Assembly: GCF_040678635.1 (NCBI RefSeq)
Contig: NZ_JBFATZ010000007.1
Location: 186,001 to 250,000 of the forward strand
Length of the DNA stretch: 64,000 bases
Direction of reading: 5' to 3'
From: Thermopolyspora sp040678635
Lineage (GTDB): Bacteria; Actinomycetota; Actinomycetes; Streptosporangiales; Streptosporangiaceae
Under the pieces are notes generated by a model that was given only the letters and a program-made list of their open reading frames with translations, had not been told where the DNA came from and searched no databases. The stretch's first letter is position 1, and every line of letters begins with the position of its first letter. Shown piece by piece: positions 55,648 to 63,100 of the stretch. Made by a program: the position numbers and the translations under genes.

Positions 55648-56337
55648 GTGAGCGCAGAGGATCTGGGAGCGCTGGGGGCACTGCAGGACCCGGTGCGCCG
55701 GGCGCTTTACGAGTACGTCTCCGCCCAGGGGCGCGAGGTGAGCCGGGGCGAGGCCGCCGAGGCCGCCGGCATCCAGCGGACGCTTGCCGCGTTCCACCTC
55801 GATCGGCTGGTGGAGGCGGGCCTGCTGGAGGTCGGCTCGCGGCGGCTGACGGGCCGGAGCGGGCCGGGCAGCGGGCGTCCCGCCAAGGTCTACCGCAGGG
55901 CCTCGGCCGAGCACCAGGTGAGCGTTCCGCCTCGCGACTATCGCATGCTGGCCCTGCTGCTCGCCGAGGCCGTGGAGCTCCTGGGCGCCGAGGAGCCGGC
56001 CGAGACCGCCGCCCGCCGGGCGGGGGAGAGGCTCGGCGCGGCGGAACCTCCGGGCGCGGACCTGACGGCGGTCCTGACGGATCGCGGCTACGAGCCCTAC
56101 CCGGGCGAGGACGGCGAGATCCGGCTGCGCAACTGTCCCTTCCACGTCGCGGCGGAGCGGCATCCGGTATTGGTGTGCTCGGTGAACCTGGCGCTGTGCC
56201 AGGGGCTGCTCAAGGGGCTGGGGCGGGACGGCTCGGTCGCCGCCACGATGGACCCCCGTCCGGGCGAGTGCTGCGTCGCCTTCGCCGAAGCACCGCCGGG
56301 CGGCGGGGCCGCCTCTTCTAAATACAATGAGGATTGA
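55648..56337 (+). CDS. HTH regulator with cysteine-rich C-terminus (Fe-S-sensor-like)
   Basis: The 229-residue protein has an N-terminal winged helix (about 8-85) of the DeoR/ArsR type, with recognition helix in Q-R-T-L-A-A-F-H-L-D-R-L. The C-terminal half carries conserved cysteines in N-C-P-F-H, L-V-C-S-V-N-L-A-L-C and E-C-C-V-A. This resembles SufR-type regulators that bind an iron-sulfur cluster through three such cysteines. It may sense iron or redox state. No suf genes are nearby. The 3' end is unusually AT-rich, and TTGACA at 56334 follows it. It may regulate the DUF3291 gene next door. Confidence 0.72.
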   Translation: MSAEDLGALGALQDPVRRALYEYVSAQGREVSRGEAAEAAGIQRTLAAFHLDRLVEAGLLEVGSRRLTGRSGPGSGRPAKVYRRASAEHQVSVPPRDYRMLALLLAEAVELLGAEEPAETAARRAGERLGAAEPPGADLTAVLTDRGYEPYPGEDGEIRLRNCPFHVAAERHPVLVCSVNLALCQGLLKGLGRDGSVAATMDPRPGECCVAFAEAPPGGGAASSKYNED

Positions 56338-56370
56338 CATAGAAGGCGCGGCTGTGGTGCGCTGTGCGGT

Positions 56371-56901
56371 ATGCACCTCGCAGAGCTGAATGTGGCACAG
56401 ATGATCGCGCCCTTGGACTCCCCGGTGATGGCCGACTTCGTGGCCGACCTGGAGAGGATCAACCTGCTCGCCGAAAGCGCCCCCGGATTCGTATGGCGGC
56501 TCAAGGGCGGGGACGGACCCACCGACGTCGTCGAGGACTACCTGGACGACTCCCTGCTCGTGAACATCTCGGTGTGGGAGTCCCGGGAGTCCCTGTGGAA
56601 CTTCACCTACCGCAGCGCCCACCTGCCGATCATGAAACGACGACGGGAATGGTTCCGGCACCTGAGGGATCCGTACATGGTCATGTGGTGGATCCCGGAG
56701 GGCACCATCCCCACCCTGGCGGAGGCCATGGACCGCTTGCGTCGGCTCCGTGAGGAGGGCCCCGGACCCGAGGCGTTCACGTTCCGGGACTTCTACGAGC
56801 CATCGGGCGAGCGCCGCCTCGACGCGGCCGACAGACGTCCCGCGCCCGGCGCGGTCGCCACGGCTGAGCAGGAGGCCCTGGCGGAGCAGGCGGCGGGCTG
56901 A
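56371..56901 (+). CDS. DUF3291 family protein
   Basis: The 176-residue protein belongs to DUF3291, a dimeric alpha/beta-barrel-like family of unknown function. Typical features are H-L-A-E-L-N-V-A at the start, F-V-W-R-L-K near 46, and V-W-E-S-R-E-S-L-W-N-F-T-Y near 69. W-F-R-H-L and M-W-W-I-P-E-G follow near 95-110. A variable tail ends in A-E-Q-A-A-G. It is 33 bases after the HTH gene and may be its regulatory target. The 3' end of this gene has been duplicated in the intergenic DNA that follows. Confidence 0.85.
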   Translation: MHLAELNVAQMIAPLDSPVMADFVADLERINLLAESAPGFVWRLKGGDGPTDVVEDYLDDSLLVNISVWESRESLWNFTYRSAHLPIMKRRREWFRHLRDPYMVMWWIPEGTIPTLAEAMDRLRRLREEGPGPEAFTFRDFYEPSGERRLDAADRRPAPGAVATAEQEALAEQAAG

Positions 56902-57124
56902 GCCCCGCCCACGACGGCCGGAGACCCCGTGGGCCGGGCATACGGGAGTACCGCCTGGGGACATCGGCCCGGAGATGTCGGCCCGGGAATATCGGCTCGG
57001 TCGCCACGGCTGAGCAGGAGGCCCTGGCGGAGCAGGCGGCGGGCTGAGCCCCGCCCATGGCGGCCCGAGACCCCGTGGGCCGGCACGCGGGAGTACCGGC
57101 CGGGAATATCGGCCCGGGGATATC
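56852..57124. repeat. 146-bp tandem duplication spanning the DUF3291 stop codon
   Basis: The first 60 bases of each copy (56852 and 56998) are identical and include the last 16 codons and stop of the gene. Later parts match with small changes. Within and after the copies a short motif like atatcggcccggg recurs at least four times. Confidence 0.9.
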
Positions 57125-57139
57125 GCCGGTGAGGCCGGG

Positions 57140-58240
57140 TCAGCCGACGTCGGCCAGCAGGGTGGCGGCGTGGCGGCCCGCGGCGGCCGATGCCAGGAAG
57201 CAGGCGCGGTCCTCGTCGATGCCGCGGCCCATGGAGGACAGGCGGACCGGGGAGCGCCGCAGCGGCTCCTCCAGGCCGTCCACGGAAACGTGGACCAGCT
57301 CGTGGCGGTCGGACAGCTCCTCGGCCTGCTTGGTCACGCGTTCGCCGAACTCGCCCGGCAGCTCGGGCACGACCACCTGGGCGCGGGCCAGCGCCACCCG
57401 GCCGTAGGCGGTGAGCGAGTGGTGGGAGACGCCGATGTGCCGCTCGCGGGCGTCCCCCTCGCTCACCCGCAGGGCGGCCACGGGGCGGCCGTCCAGCACG
57501 GCGGCGGCGTTGACGGCCTCGCCGGCCGCCACCCCGGAGAAGCCCCACCGGGTGCCGGAGCCCAGGTTGCCGGGCCCCTGGGCGACGATCGCGACCTCGG
57601 CGTCAAGCACGTGGCGGGCGGCGAGCAGGCCGGTGTGCGTCGTCACCGTCTCCACGTCGCCGCCGAACGCCTGGCCGACCGTGATCACCCCGCACAGCCA
57701 GCCGGCCTCGCGCAGCCTCGCGCACGACATCGAGAACCACGCGGGCAGCGCGCCGCCGTCGAGCATGACGTACGCGACCCGCGGCCGGGGCCGGGAGGGC
57801 GGCAGGGAGGCGTACAGGCCGGCCAGGATCGCCGGGAGCGCCGAGTGCAGATCGGCGACGATCACCGGCATGCCGTCCAGGCCGTCCGCGTCGCGCATGA
57901 TCTCGTGGAACGGCGACTCCTGCTCGTCGGCGCCGAGCACCGTGGCCTGCAGCGGCGTGTACCGGGCCTTCACCAAGTGCCCCGGACCGGAAGGATCTTG
58001 CGGTAAACGGTCCGGAACGGCCACGACCATGGCGTAACCTCCCGTACCGAGACCCATGGCGAGCGCGGTGGTGTTCAGCAGCACCGTGTCGCCTGGCTCG
58101 GGGCGTCCCACCAGCGCCGGGTAGGCCAGCGCGCGGCAGTTCTCGCGCTGCTCCCCGTCGCCGACGGCGACGTCCAGCTCCACCGCCCCCGACCACTCAC
58201 GCCGGATCGCCGCCACCACGCCCTTGCGCCATCGGATCAC
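57140..58240 (-). CDS. DUF3866 family protein
   Basis: The 366-residue cytosolic protein is a member of DUF3866, conserved near proteasome genes in actinobacteria but without known function. It starts V-I-R-W-R-K-G and has D-T-V-L-L-N-T-T-A-L near 50. Alternating beta strands and Gly turns include V-A-Y-V-M-L-D-G-G-A-L-P and V-A-I-V-A-Q-G-P-G-N-L-G-S-G-T. The GTG at 58240 lies seven bases after TACCCT on the minus strand, so it is probably leaderless; the frame extends upstream without family character. It is divergent from pafB. Confidence 0.8.
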   Translation of the reverse strand: MIRWRKGVVAAIRREWSGAVELDVAVGDGEQRENCRALAYPALVGRPEPGDTVLLNTTALAMGLGTGGYAMVVAVPDRLPQDPSGPGHLVKARYTPLQATVLGADEQESPFHEIMRDADGLDGMPVIVADLHSALPAILAGLYASLPPSRPRPRVAYVMLDGGALPAWFSMSCARLREAGWLCGVITVGQAFGGDVETVTTHTGLLAARHVLDAEVAIVAQGPGNLGSGTRWGFSGVAAGEAVNAAAVLDGRPVAALRVSEGDARERHIGVSHHSLTAYGRVALARAQVVVPELPGEFGERVTKQAEELSDRHELVHVSVDGLEEPLRRSPVRLSSMGRGIDEDRACFLASAAAGRHAATLLADVG

Positions 58241-58247
58241 GCGGACA

Positions 58248-58253
58248 AGGGTA
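58248..58253 (-). promoter_or_regulatory. Candidate -10 hexamer for the leaderless DUF3866 gene
   Basis: On the minus strand TACCCT lies seven bases before the GTG. No ribosome-binding site is present. Confidence 0.4.
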
Positions 58254-58337
58254 GCGTCGACTCGCGTGGGCGTGTCGCGTTCCACGCGAGCACGCCGCAC
58301 GCGCCGGCGTCGCCAGCGACCACGAAGGGAGGGCCCG

Positions 58338-59285
58338 ATGTCGCGGCGGAAGACCGAGCGGCTGCTGAACCTCGTCATCTGCCTGCTCGCCACCAGACGC
58401 CCGCTCAGCGCCGAGCAGATCCGGCAGGCGGTCCCCGGGTACGACCGGGACGGCGACGAGGCCTTCCAGCGCATGTTCGAGCGGGACAAGAACGAGCTGC
58501 GCGAGATCGGCATCCCCATCCAGGTGCAGCGCGACCCGTGGGAGGAGGAGCCGGGCTACCGCATCGTGCGGCAGGCCTACGAGCTCCCCGAGATCACCCT
58601 GGAGCCCGACGAGGCCGCTGTGCTCGGCCTGGCCGCCCAGGTGTGGCAGCGGGCCAGCCTGGCGGGTGCGGCCAGCGGGGCGCTGCTGAAACTGCGCGCC
58701 GCCGGCGTGGAGACCGACGAGTCCCCCGCCGGGCCGCTGGAGCTGCGCGTGGACACCCGCGACCCCGCCTTCCCCGCGCTGTGGGAGGCGGTGCGGGACC
58801 GGCGCGCGGTGCGCTTCGACTACCGCGCGGCCGGCAGCGAGGCCGTGCTCACCCGCACCGTGGAGCCGTGGGGCGTGGTCAGCCGGCGCGGCCGCTGGTA
58901 CGTGGTCGGCCACGACCGGGACCGGGACGCGCCCCGGGTGTTCCGGCTCAGCCGAATCGCGGGCGAGGTGAAGCCGGTGGGCAAGCCGGGGCAGGTGGTG
59001 GTGCCCGAGGGCGTGGACATCCGCGCCATGGTCGGCTACCGCGATCAGCTCGTCGCCGAGCGCACCGCCGTCGTCCGGGTGCGCCAGGACACCTGCCAGG
59101 GCCTGCGCCAGCTCGCCTGCGCCGTACGGCCGGGCGGCGACGGCTGGGACGAGCTCGAGGTCACCTTCGTCGACGCCGACCGGCTGGGCGCGTGGATCGC
59201 CAGCCTGGGCGCCGACGCCAAGGTGCTCGATCCGCCCGACGTACGCGACGCCGTGATCCGGCGATTGAAGGGAGCCGTGGCATGA
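58338..59285 (+). CDS. pafB: WYL-domain transcription regulator PafB
   Basis: PafB pairs with PafC. In mycobacteria PafBC activates DNA-damage genes. The 315-residue protein has an N-terminal winged helix with T-E-R-L-L-N-L-V-I-C-L-L near 8-20. The WYL domain has R-G-R-W-Y-V-V-G-H-D near 187, in which W-Y-V is the signature, and D-A-P-R-V-F-R-L-S-R-I. The C-terminal WCX domain follows. ATG 58338 has AGGGAGGG upstream. It overlaps pafC by ATGA. Confidence 0.92.
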   Translation: MSRRKTERLLNLVICLLATRRPLSAEQIRQAVPGYDRDGDEAFQRMFERDKNELREIGIPIQVQRDPWEEEPGYRIVRQAYELPEITLEPDEAAVLGLAAQVWQRASLAGAASGALLKLRAAGVETDESPAGPLELRVDTRDPAFPALWEAVRDRRAVRFDYRAAGSEAVLTRTVEPWGVVSRRGRWYVVGHDRDRDAPRVFRLSRIAGEVKPVGKPGQVVVPEGVDIRAMVGYRDQLVAERTAVVRVRQDTCQGLRQLACAVRPGGDGWDELEVTFVDADRLGAWIASLGADAKVLDPPDVRDAVIRRLKGAVA

Positions 59286-60238
59286 GCTCGGCCGATCGCC
59301 TGCCCCGGCTGCTCGCGCTGGTGCCGTACCTGATGTCCCATCCGGGCGCGCAGGTGCCCGAGGTGGCCAAGCTGTTCGGCCTCACCGAGAAGCAGCTCAT
59401 CGACGACCTGCAACTGGTGTGGATGTGCGGCCTGCCCGGCCACACCCCCGGCGACCTCATCGACGTCTCCTGGGACGGCGGCGAGATCGTCATCGACAAC
59501 GCCGACACCATCGCCCGACCGCTGCGCCTGGCCGTGGACGAGGCCAGCGCGCTGCTCGTGGCCCTGCGGATGCTCGCCGAGCTGCCCGAGTTCGAGGACA
59601 AGGACGCCCTCGCCCGGGTGATCGCCAAGCTGGAGCAGGCGTCGGGCGAGGGCGCGGCATCGGTGAGCAGCCAGGTCGCCGTCGAGGTGGAGGCCGCGCC
59701 GGACGCGCTGGCCACGGTGAACGACGCGCTGCGGCGCGGGCGGCGGCTGTCGCTGCGCTACTACGTGCCGGGCCGGGACGAGATCACCCCGCGCGAGGTG
59801 GACCCCACCCGGGTGGTGATGGCCGACGGCCGCGCCTACCTGGAGGGCTGGTGCTACCGGGCCGAGGGCATGCGCCTGTTCCGCCTGGACCGCATCCTGA
59901 GCGCCGAGGCGCTCGACGTCGAGGCCAGCCCGCCGGAGGAGGCCGAGCCGATCGACGTCACCGAGGGCGTCTTCCGGCCCTCGCCCACCGACGAGCTGGT
60001 CGAGCTCGAGGTGACCCCCGCCGGGCGCTGGATCGCCGAGTACTACCCGTGCGAGGGCGTCACCGAGCTCGGGGAGGGCCGCCTGCGGGTCGCCCTGCGC
60101 GCCCGCGACCAGGGCTGGCTGGTACGGCTCGCGCTGCGCCTGGGCGACAGCGGCAGGGTCGTCTCGCCGCCGGCGCTGGCCGAACGCGTCGCCGAGGCGG
60201 CGGGCGCGGCCCTCGCCCTCTACGAGACGACCAGCTGA
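59282..60238 (+). CDS. pafC: WYL-domain transcription regulator PafC
   Basis: The 318-residue partner of PafB has the same winged-helix/WYL/WCX order. It has Y-L-E-G-W-C-Y near 183, in place of a strict W-Y-L, then R-A-E-G-M-R-L-F-R-L-D-R-I. The start overlaps the pafB stop. PafB and PafC are separate here, whereas some relatives fuse them. In mycobacteria these genes follow pafA; here four genes and a divergent unit lie between. Confidence 0.92.
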   Translation: MSSADRLPRLLALVPYLMSHPGAQVPEVAKLFGLTEKQLIDDLQLVWMCGLPGHTPGDLIDVSWDGGEIVIDNADTIARPLRLAVDEASALLVALRMLAELPEFEDKDALARVIAKLEQASGEGAASVSSQVAVEVEAAPDALATVNDALRRGRRLSLRYYVPGRDEITPREVDPTRVVMADGRAYLEGWCYRAEGMRLFRLDRILSAEALDVEASPPEEAEPIDVTEGVFRPSPTDELVELEVTPAGRWIAEYYPCEGVTELGEGRLRVALRARDQGWLVRLALRLGDSGRVVSPPALAERVAEAAGAALALYETTS

Positions 60239-60388
60239 CCGCCGGACCCGCCTCCCGGCGCGCCGCCCGCGGGGGCAAGAGGGGGGCGGGCGCCTTCCCC
60301 CGCTGCTCCCCGCGACGGGCGCCGTCGCGATCCGGCGGGCGACGCCGTCCGTCATCTCGCGCCGGGAAGCTGGCTAGAGTGGCGGGTC

Positions 60389-60577
60389 ATGGGCTGGGTT
60401 TTCGCCGCGGTCGCGCTGGCCGCCGCCGGGCTGGTCGTGCTGGCGGTGCTGGCGGTCCGGGTGTGGGTCGCCGCGCTCGGTCTGGGGCGTGAAGTGGAGC
60501 GTACGAGGCGGTTGCTGGCGGACCAACGGGCCAGGGCCGCAGGTGATGGGGGGAGATCGTCGAGGCAGGACGGGTGA
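60389..60577 (+). CDS. Small single-helix membrane protein before tatA
   Basis: The 62-residue protein has one long hydrophobic helix (about 3-32) followed by a basic amphipathic segment. The layout is TatA/TatB-like but lacks the F-G hinge. TAGAGT lies eight bases before its ATG and no ribosome site is seen. It may be an accessory to the Tat genes, but the evidence is only location and topology. Confidence 0.6.
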   Translation: MGWVFAAVALAAAGLVVLAVLAVRVWVAALGLGREVERTRRLLADQRARAAGDGGRSSRQDG

Positions 60578-60643
60578 GAGTACGCTCAGGGCAGCGTACG
60601 ATCGGATCCAGACAAGCACGTCGCTCGGCCAAAGGATGACACG

Positions 60644-60940
60644 ATGCCCACTCTGGGACCCATGGAATGGATCCTCATTCTCTTGGTGCTGATCCTGCTG
60701 TTCGGTGCCAAGAAGCTGCCGGACACGGCCCGGGCACTGGGGCAGTCCCTGCGCATGTTCAAGAAGGAGACGTCCAAGATCGACGACGACGAGCAGGCCG
60801 CCCGCCCGCAGCCGGCTCCCGCCGTGCAGACGCCTCCGCTGCCCGCCGCGCCGCCGCCGATGACGGATGAGGAGCGGGCGCGGGCGCTTGAGGAGGAGGC
60901 GGCCCGGCTGCGTGCCAGGTCGGCCGCCCAGGACAAGTGA
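60644..60940 (+). CDS. tatA: Twin-arginine translocase subunit TatA
   Basis: This is a 98-residue pore-forming subunit of the Tat export system for folded proteins. A short transmembrane helix (about 8-22) is followed by the hinge F-G-A-K-K-L-P and an amphipathic helix with L-G-Q-S-L-R-M-F-K-K-E. The acidic/proline-rich tail is typical. ATG 60644 follows AAAGGATGA. TACGAT at 60598 may be part of its promoter. tatC follows 77 bases later. Confidence 0.95.
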   Translation: MPTLGPMEWILILLVLILLFGAKKLPDTARALGQSLRMFKKETSKIDDDEQAARPQPAPAVQTPPLPAAPPPMTDEERARALEEEAARLRARSAAQDK

Positions 60941-61017
60941 CGTTTGACCCACACACGCGCGGCGACGCCGCGTGACGTCTCGCCGGACTTGTTGCCTTCT
61001 CAGATCGGGATTCTCCG

Positions 61018-61893
61018 ATGGCGCTGTTGAAACGGTCCTCCACCCGCAAGCGTGACAACGAGGGGCGCATGCCGCTCATGGAACACCTCCGTGAGCTGCG
61101 CAACCGCCTGCTCAAGGCGATCCTCGCCATCGCCGGCGGCACGGTGCTGGGGTTCGTCATCTTCGACCCGATCTGGGCGTTTCTCAAGGAGCCGTACTGC
61201 CGGCTGCCCCAGTCGCACCAGCTCGACAAGGGAACGTGCACGCTCGTGGTCAACGGCGTGTTCGACGCGTTCATGGTCAACCTCAAGGTCGCGCTGATCT
61301 TCGGCATCATCGTCTCCGCCCCGCTGTGGCTGTACCAGATCTGGGCGTTCGTCACGCCGGGCCTGTACCAGAACGAGCGGCGCTACACCCTGTCGTTCCT
61401 GGGTCTCGCCGTGCCGCTGTTCCTCGGCGGCTCCGCGCTGGCGTACTTCATCATGGACAAGGGCCTGGCGCTGCTGCTGGGCTTCGCGCCGGTGGACGTC
61501 ATCCCCCTGCTCAGCATGGGCGAGTACCTCAACTTCGCCCTCGCCATGCTGGTCATCTTCGGGGTCTCCTTCGAGCTTCCGCTGCTGCTGGTGTTCCTCA
61601 ACGTCATCGGCGTGCTGCGGTTCCAGACGGTGGCCAAGCACCAGCGCATGGTCATCTTCGGCATGTTCGTGTTCTCCGCGGTGGCGACGCCGAGCCAGGA
61701 CCCGATCAGCATGCTGTCGCTCGCGGTGCCCATGGTCGTGCTGTTCCTGCTGGCCGAGGTGTTCATGTACTTCCGCGACCGCAAGCGCGACGTCGAGGAG
61801 GCCGAACGGCAGCGGCGGCTGGAGGAGGAGCTGAACACTCCCGGCCCGTCCCCGCTCGATGAAGATGAGTTCGAGGACAGCGCTCGTGATTAG
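61018..61893 (+). CDS. tatC: Twin-arginine translocase subunit TatC
   Basis: TatC is the six-helix receptor for Tat signal peptides, 291 residues long. The N-terminal M-P-L-M-E-H-L-R-E-L-R-N-R-L (about 17-30) with conserved Glu is the twin-arginine binding site. The second helix pair has P-L-W-L-Y-Q-I-W-A-F-V-T-P-G-L near 101-115, and F-G-V-S-F-E-L-P near 181 carries the membrane Glu. The C-terminal tail is acidic. The gene forms an operon with tatA. No tatB is seen here. Confidence 0.96.
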   Translation: MALLKRSSTRKRDNEGRMPLMEHLRELRNRLLKAILAIAGGTVLGFVIFDPIWAFLKEPYCRLPQSHQLDKGTCTLVVNGVFDAFMVNLKVALIFGIIVSAPLWLYQIWAFVTPGLYQNERRYTLSFLGLAVPLFLGGSALAYFIMDKGLALLLGFAPVDVIPLLSMGEYLNFALAMLVIFGVSFELPLLLVFLNVIGVLRFQTVAKHQRMVIFGMFVFSAVATPSQDPISMLSLAVPMVVLFLLAEVFMYFRDRKRDVEEAERQRRLEEELNTPGPSPLDEDEFEDSARD

Positions 61894-62044
61894 GCTCGCA
61901 ATTCGGCGCGTGATCAGGCTCGTGATCAAGCGCTGACCGGGCGCGTGGCTGGCCGCGTGCGCAGGCTCTCGCGGCCAGTGGGAAGCGGACGGGGACGTGA
62001 GGTCTGCCTGGCCACGGGGGAGCGGGGATGGATATGTTCCGTTT

Positions 62045-62923
62045 GTGGCTGGTGACCTTGTTGTCCTGGTGAATCCTGCGGCGCGTGGCGGCCGGGGGCT
62101 GCGCGTGCTCGGCCCGGTGCTCCAGCGGCTGCGCCGGGGCGACCGGCCCGTGACGGTCATCGTGGGCGTCACCGCGCAGGACGCCCTCGAACGAGCCCGG
62201 GCCGCGGTCGGCGAAGGACCCGAGGCGCTGGTCGCCTTCGGCGGCGACGGCCTGGTGCATCTGGCCGTGCAGGCCGTCGCGGGCACGCCGGTGCCGCTCG
62301 GCATCATCCCGGCCGGAACCGGCAACGACATCGCCGACGCGCTCGGCGTCCCCCGGCGTGACCCCCTCGCCGCGGCCGAGGTCGTGCTGCGCGGCAGGAC
62401 CGCGACCGTGGACGCGGGCAGGATCGGCCCGGACCGGTGGTTCGCCGGAGTCGTCGCCTGCGGGTTCGACTCGCGGGTCAACGAGCGCGCCAACGCCCTC
62501 ACCTGGCCCGGCGGCGCCGCCCGCTACCTGCGGGCGATGGTGCAGGAACTGCGGGTGTTCCGCCCCATCCCCTTCACGATCACCCTCGACGGAAAGGCCG
62601 CCGAGCGCGAGGCCATGCTGGTCGCGGTCGCCAACACGCGCTCCTACGGCGCGGGGATGCGGGTGTGCCCCGACGCCAGCCCGTACGACGGCCTGTTCGA
62701 CGTGCTGGTCGTCGGCGCCCTGGCCAAGTCCGAGTTCCTGCGCATCTTCCCCCGCGTCTACCGGGGCGGCCACGTCACCCACCCGGCCGCGACGATCACC
62801 CGCGCCCGCACCGTGCGGCTGGAGGCCCACGACGTGGTCGCGTACGCGGACGGGGAGCGCGTCGGCCCCGCGCCGGTCGACTGCGCGGTGGAGCCGGGCG
62901 CCCTGTCCATGATCGTCCCCTGA
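62045..62923 (+). CDS. Diacylglycerol/sphingosine kinase-like lipid kinase
   Basis: This is a 292-residue member of the DAGK catalytic family that would phosphorylate diacylglycerol or a related lipid. V-L-V-N-P-A-A-R-G-G-R-G near residue 8 and the nucleotide-binding F-G-G-D-G-L-V-H near 65 are intact, with G-I-I-P-A-G-T-G-N-D near 85. GTG 62045 gives the normal N-terminus; GTG 61997 is possible. A 25-bp duplication covers the stop region. It follows tatC after 151 bases of short gctcgtgat repeats. Confidence 0.88.
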   Translation: MAGDLVVLVNPAARGGRGLRVLGPVLQRLRRGDRPVTVIVGVTAQDALERARAAVGEGPEALVAFGGDGLVHLAVQAVAGTPVPLGIIPAGTGNDIADALGVPRRDPLAAAEVVLRGRTATVDAGRIGPDRWFAGVVACGFDSRVNERANALTWPGGAARYLRAMVQELRVFRPIPFTITLDGKAAEREAMLVAVANTRSYGAGMRVCPDASPYDGLFDVLVVGALAKSEFLRIFPRVYRGGHVTHPAATITRARTVRLEAHDVVAYADGERVGPAPVDCAVEPGALSMIVP

Positions 62924-62955
62924 CGCCGAGTCCATGATCGTCCCCCCGACGCCGA
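62906..62955. repeat. 25-bp tandem duplication at the kinase stop codon
   Basis: tccatgatcgtccc and flanking bases occur at 62906 and 62931. The first copy encodes the last codons and stop. The second is non-coding with two base differences. A related pair of gttgaccggcgga-like repeats follows at 63000-63034. Confidence 0.8.
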
Positions 62956-63087
62956 TCGGCGACCCCCACCCCCGATCGCCGACCGGCCGTCGGCCGCCGT
63001 TGACCGGCGGACGGCCGCCATTGACCGGCGGACCTCACCGCACAACGCCGTCCCGTGTAGCGGGACGGACCGGAATCGCGATATCGG

Positions 63088-63093
63088 TAGGCT
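63088..63093 (+). promoter_or_regulatory. Candidate -10 hexamer for the leaderless helicase gene
   Basis: TAGGCT lies seven bases before the ATG, the same hexamer and spacing as mshC. No Shine-Dalgarno sequence is present. Confidence 0.45.
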
Positions 63094-63100
63094 TGAAGCC

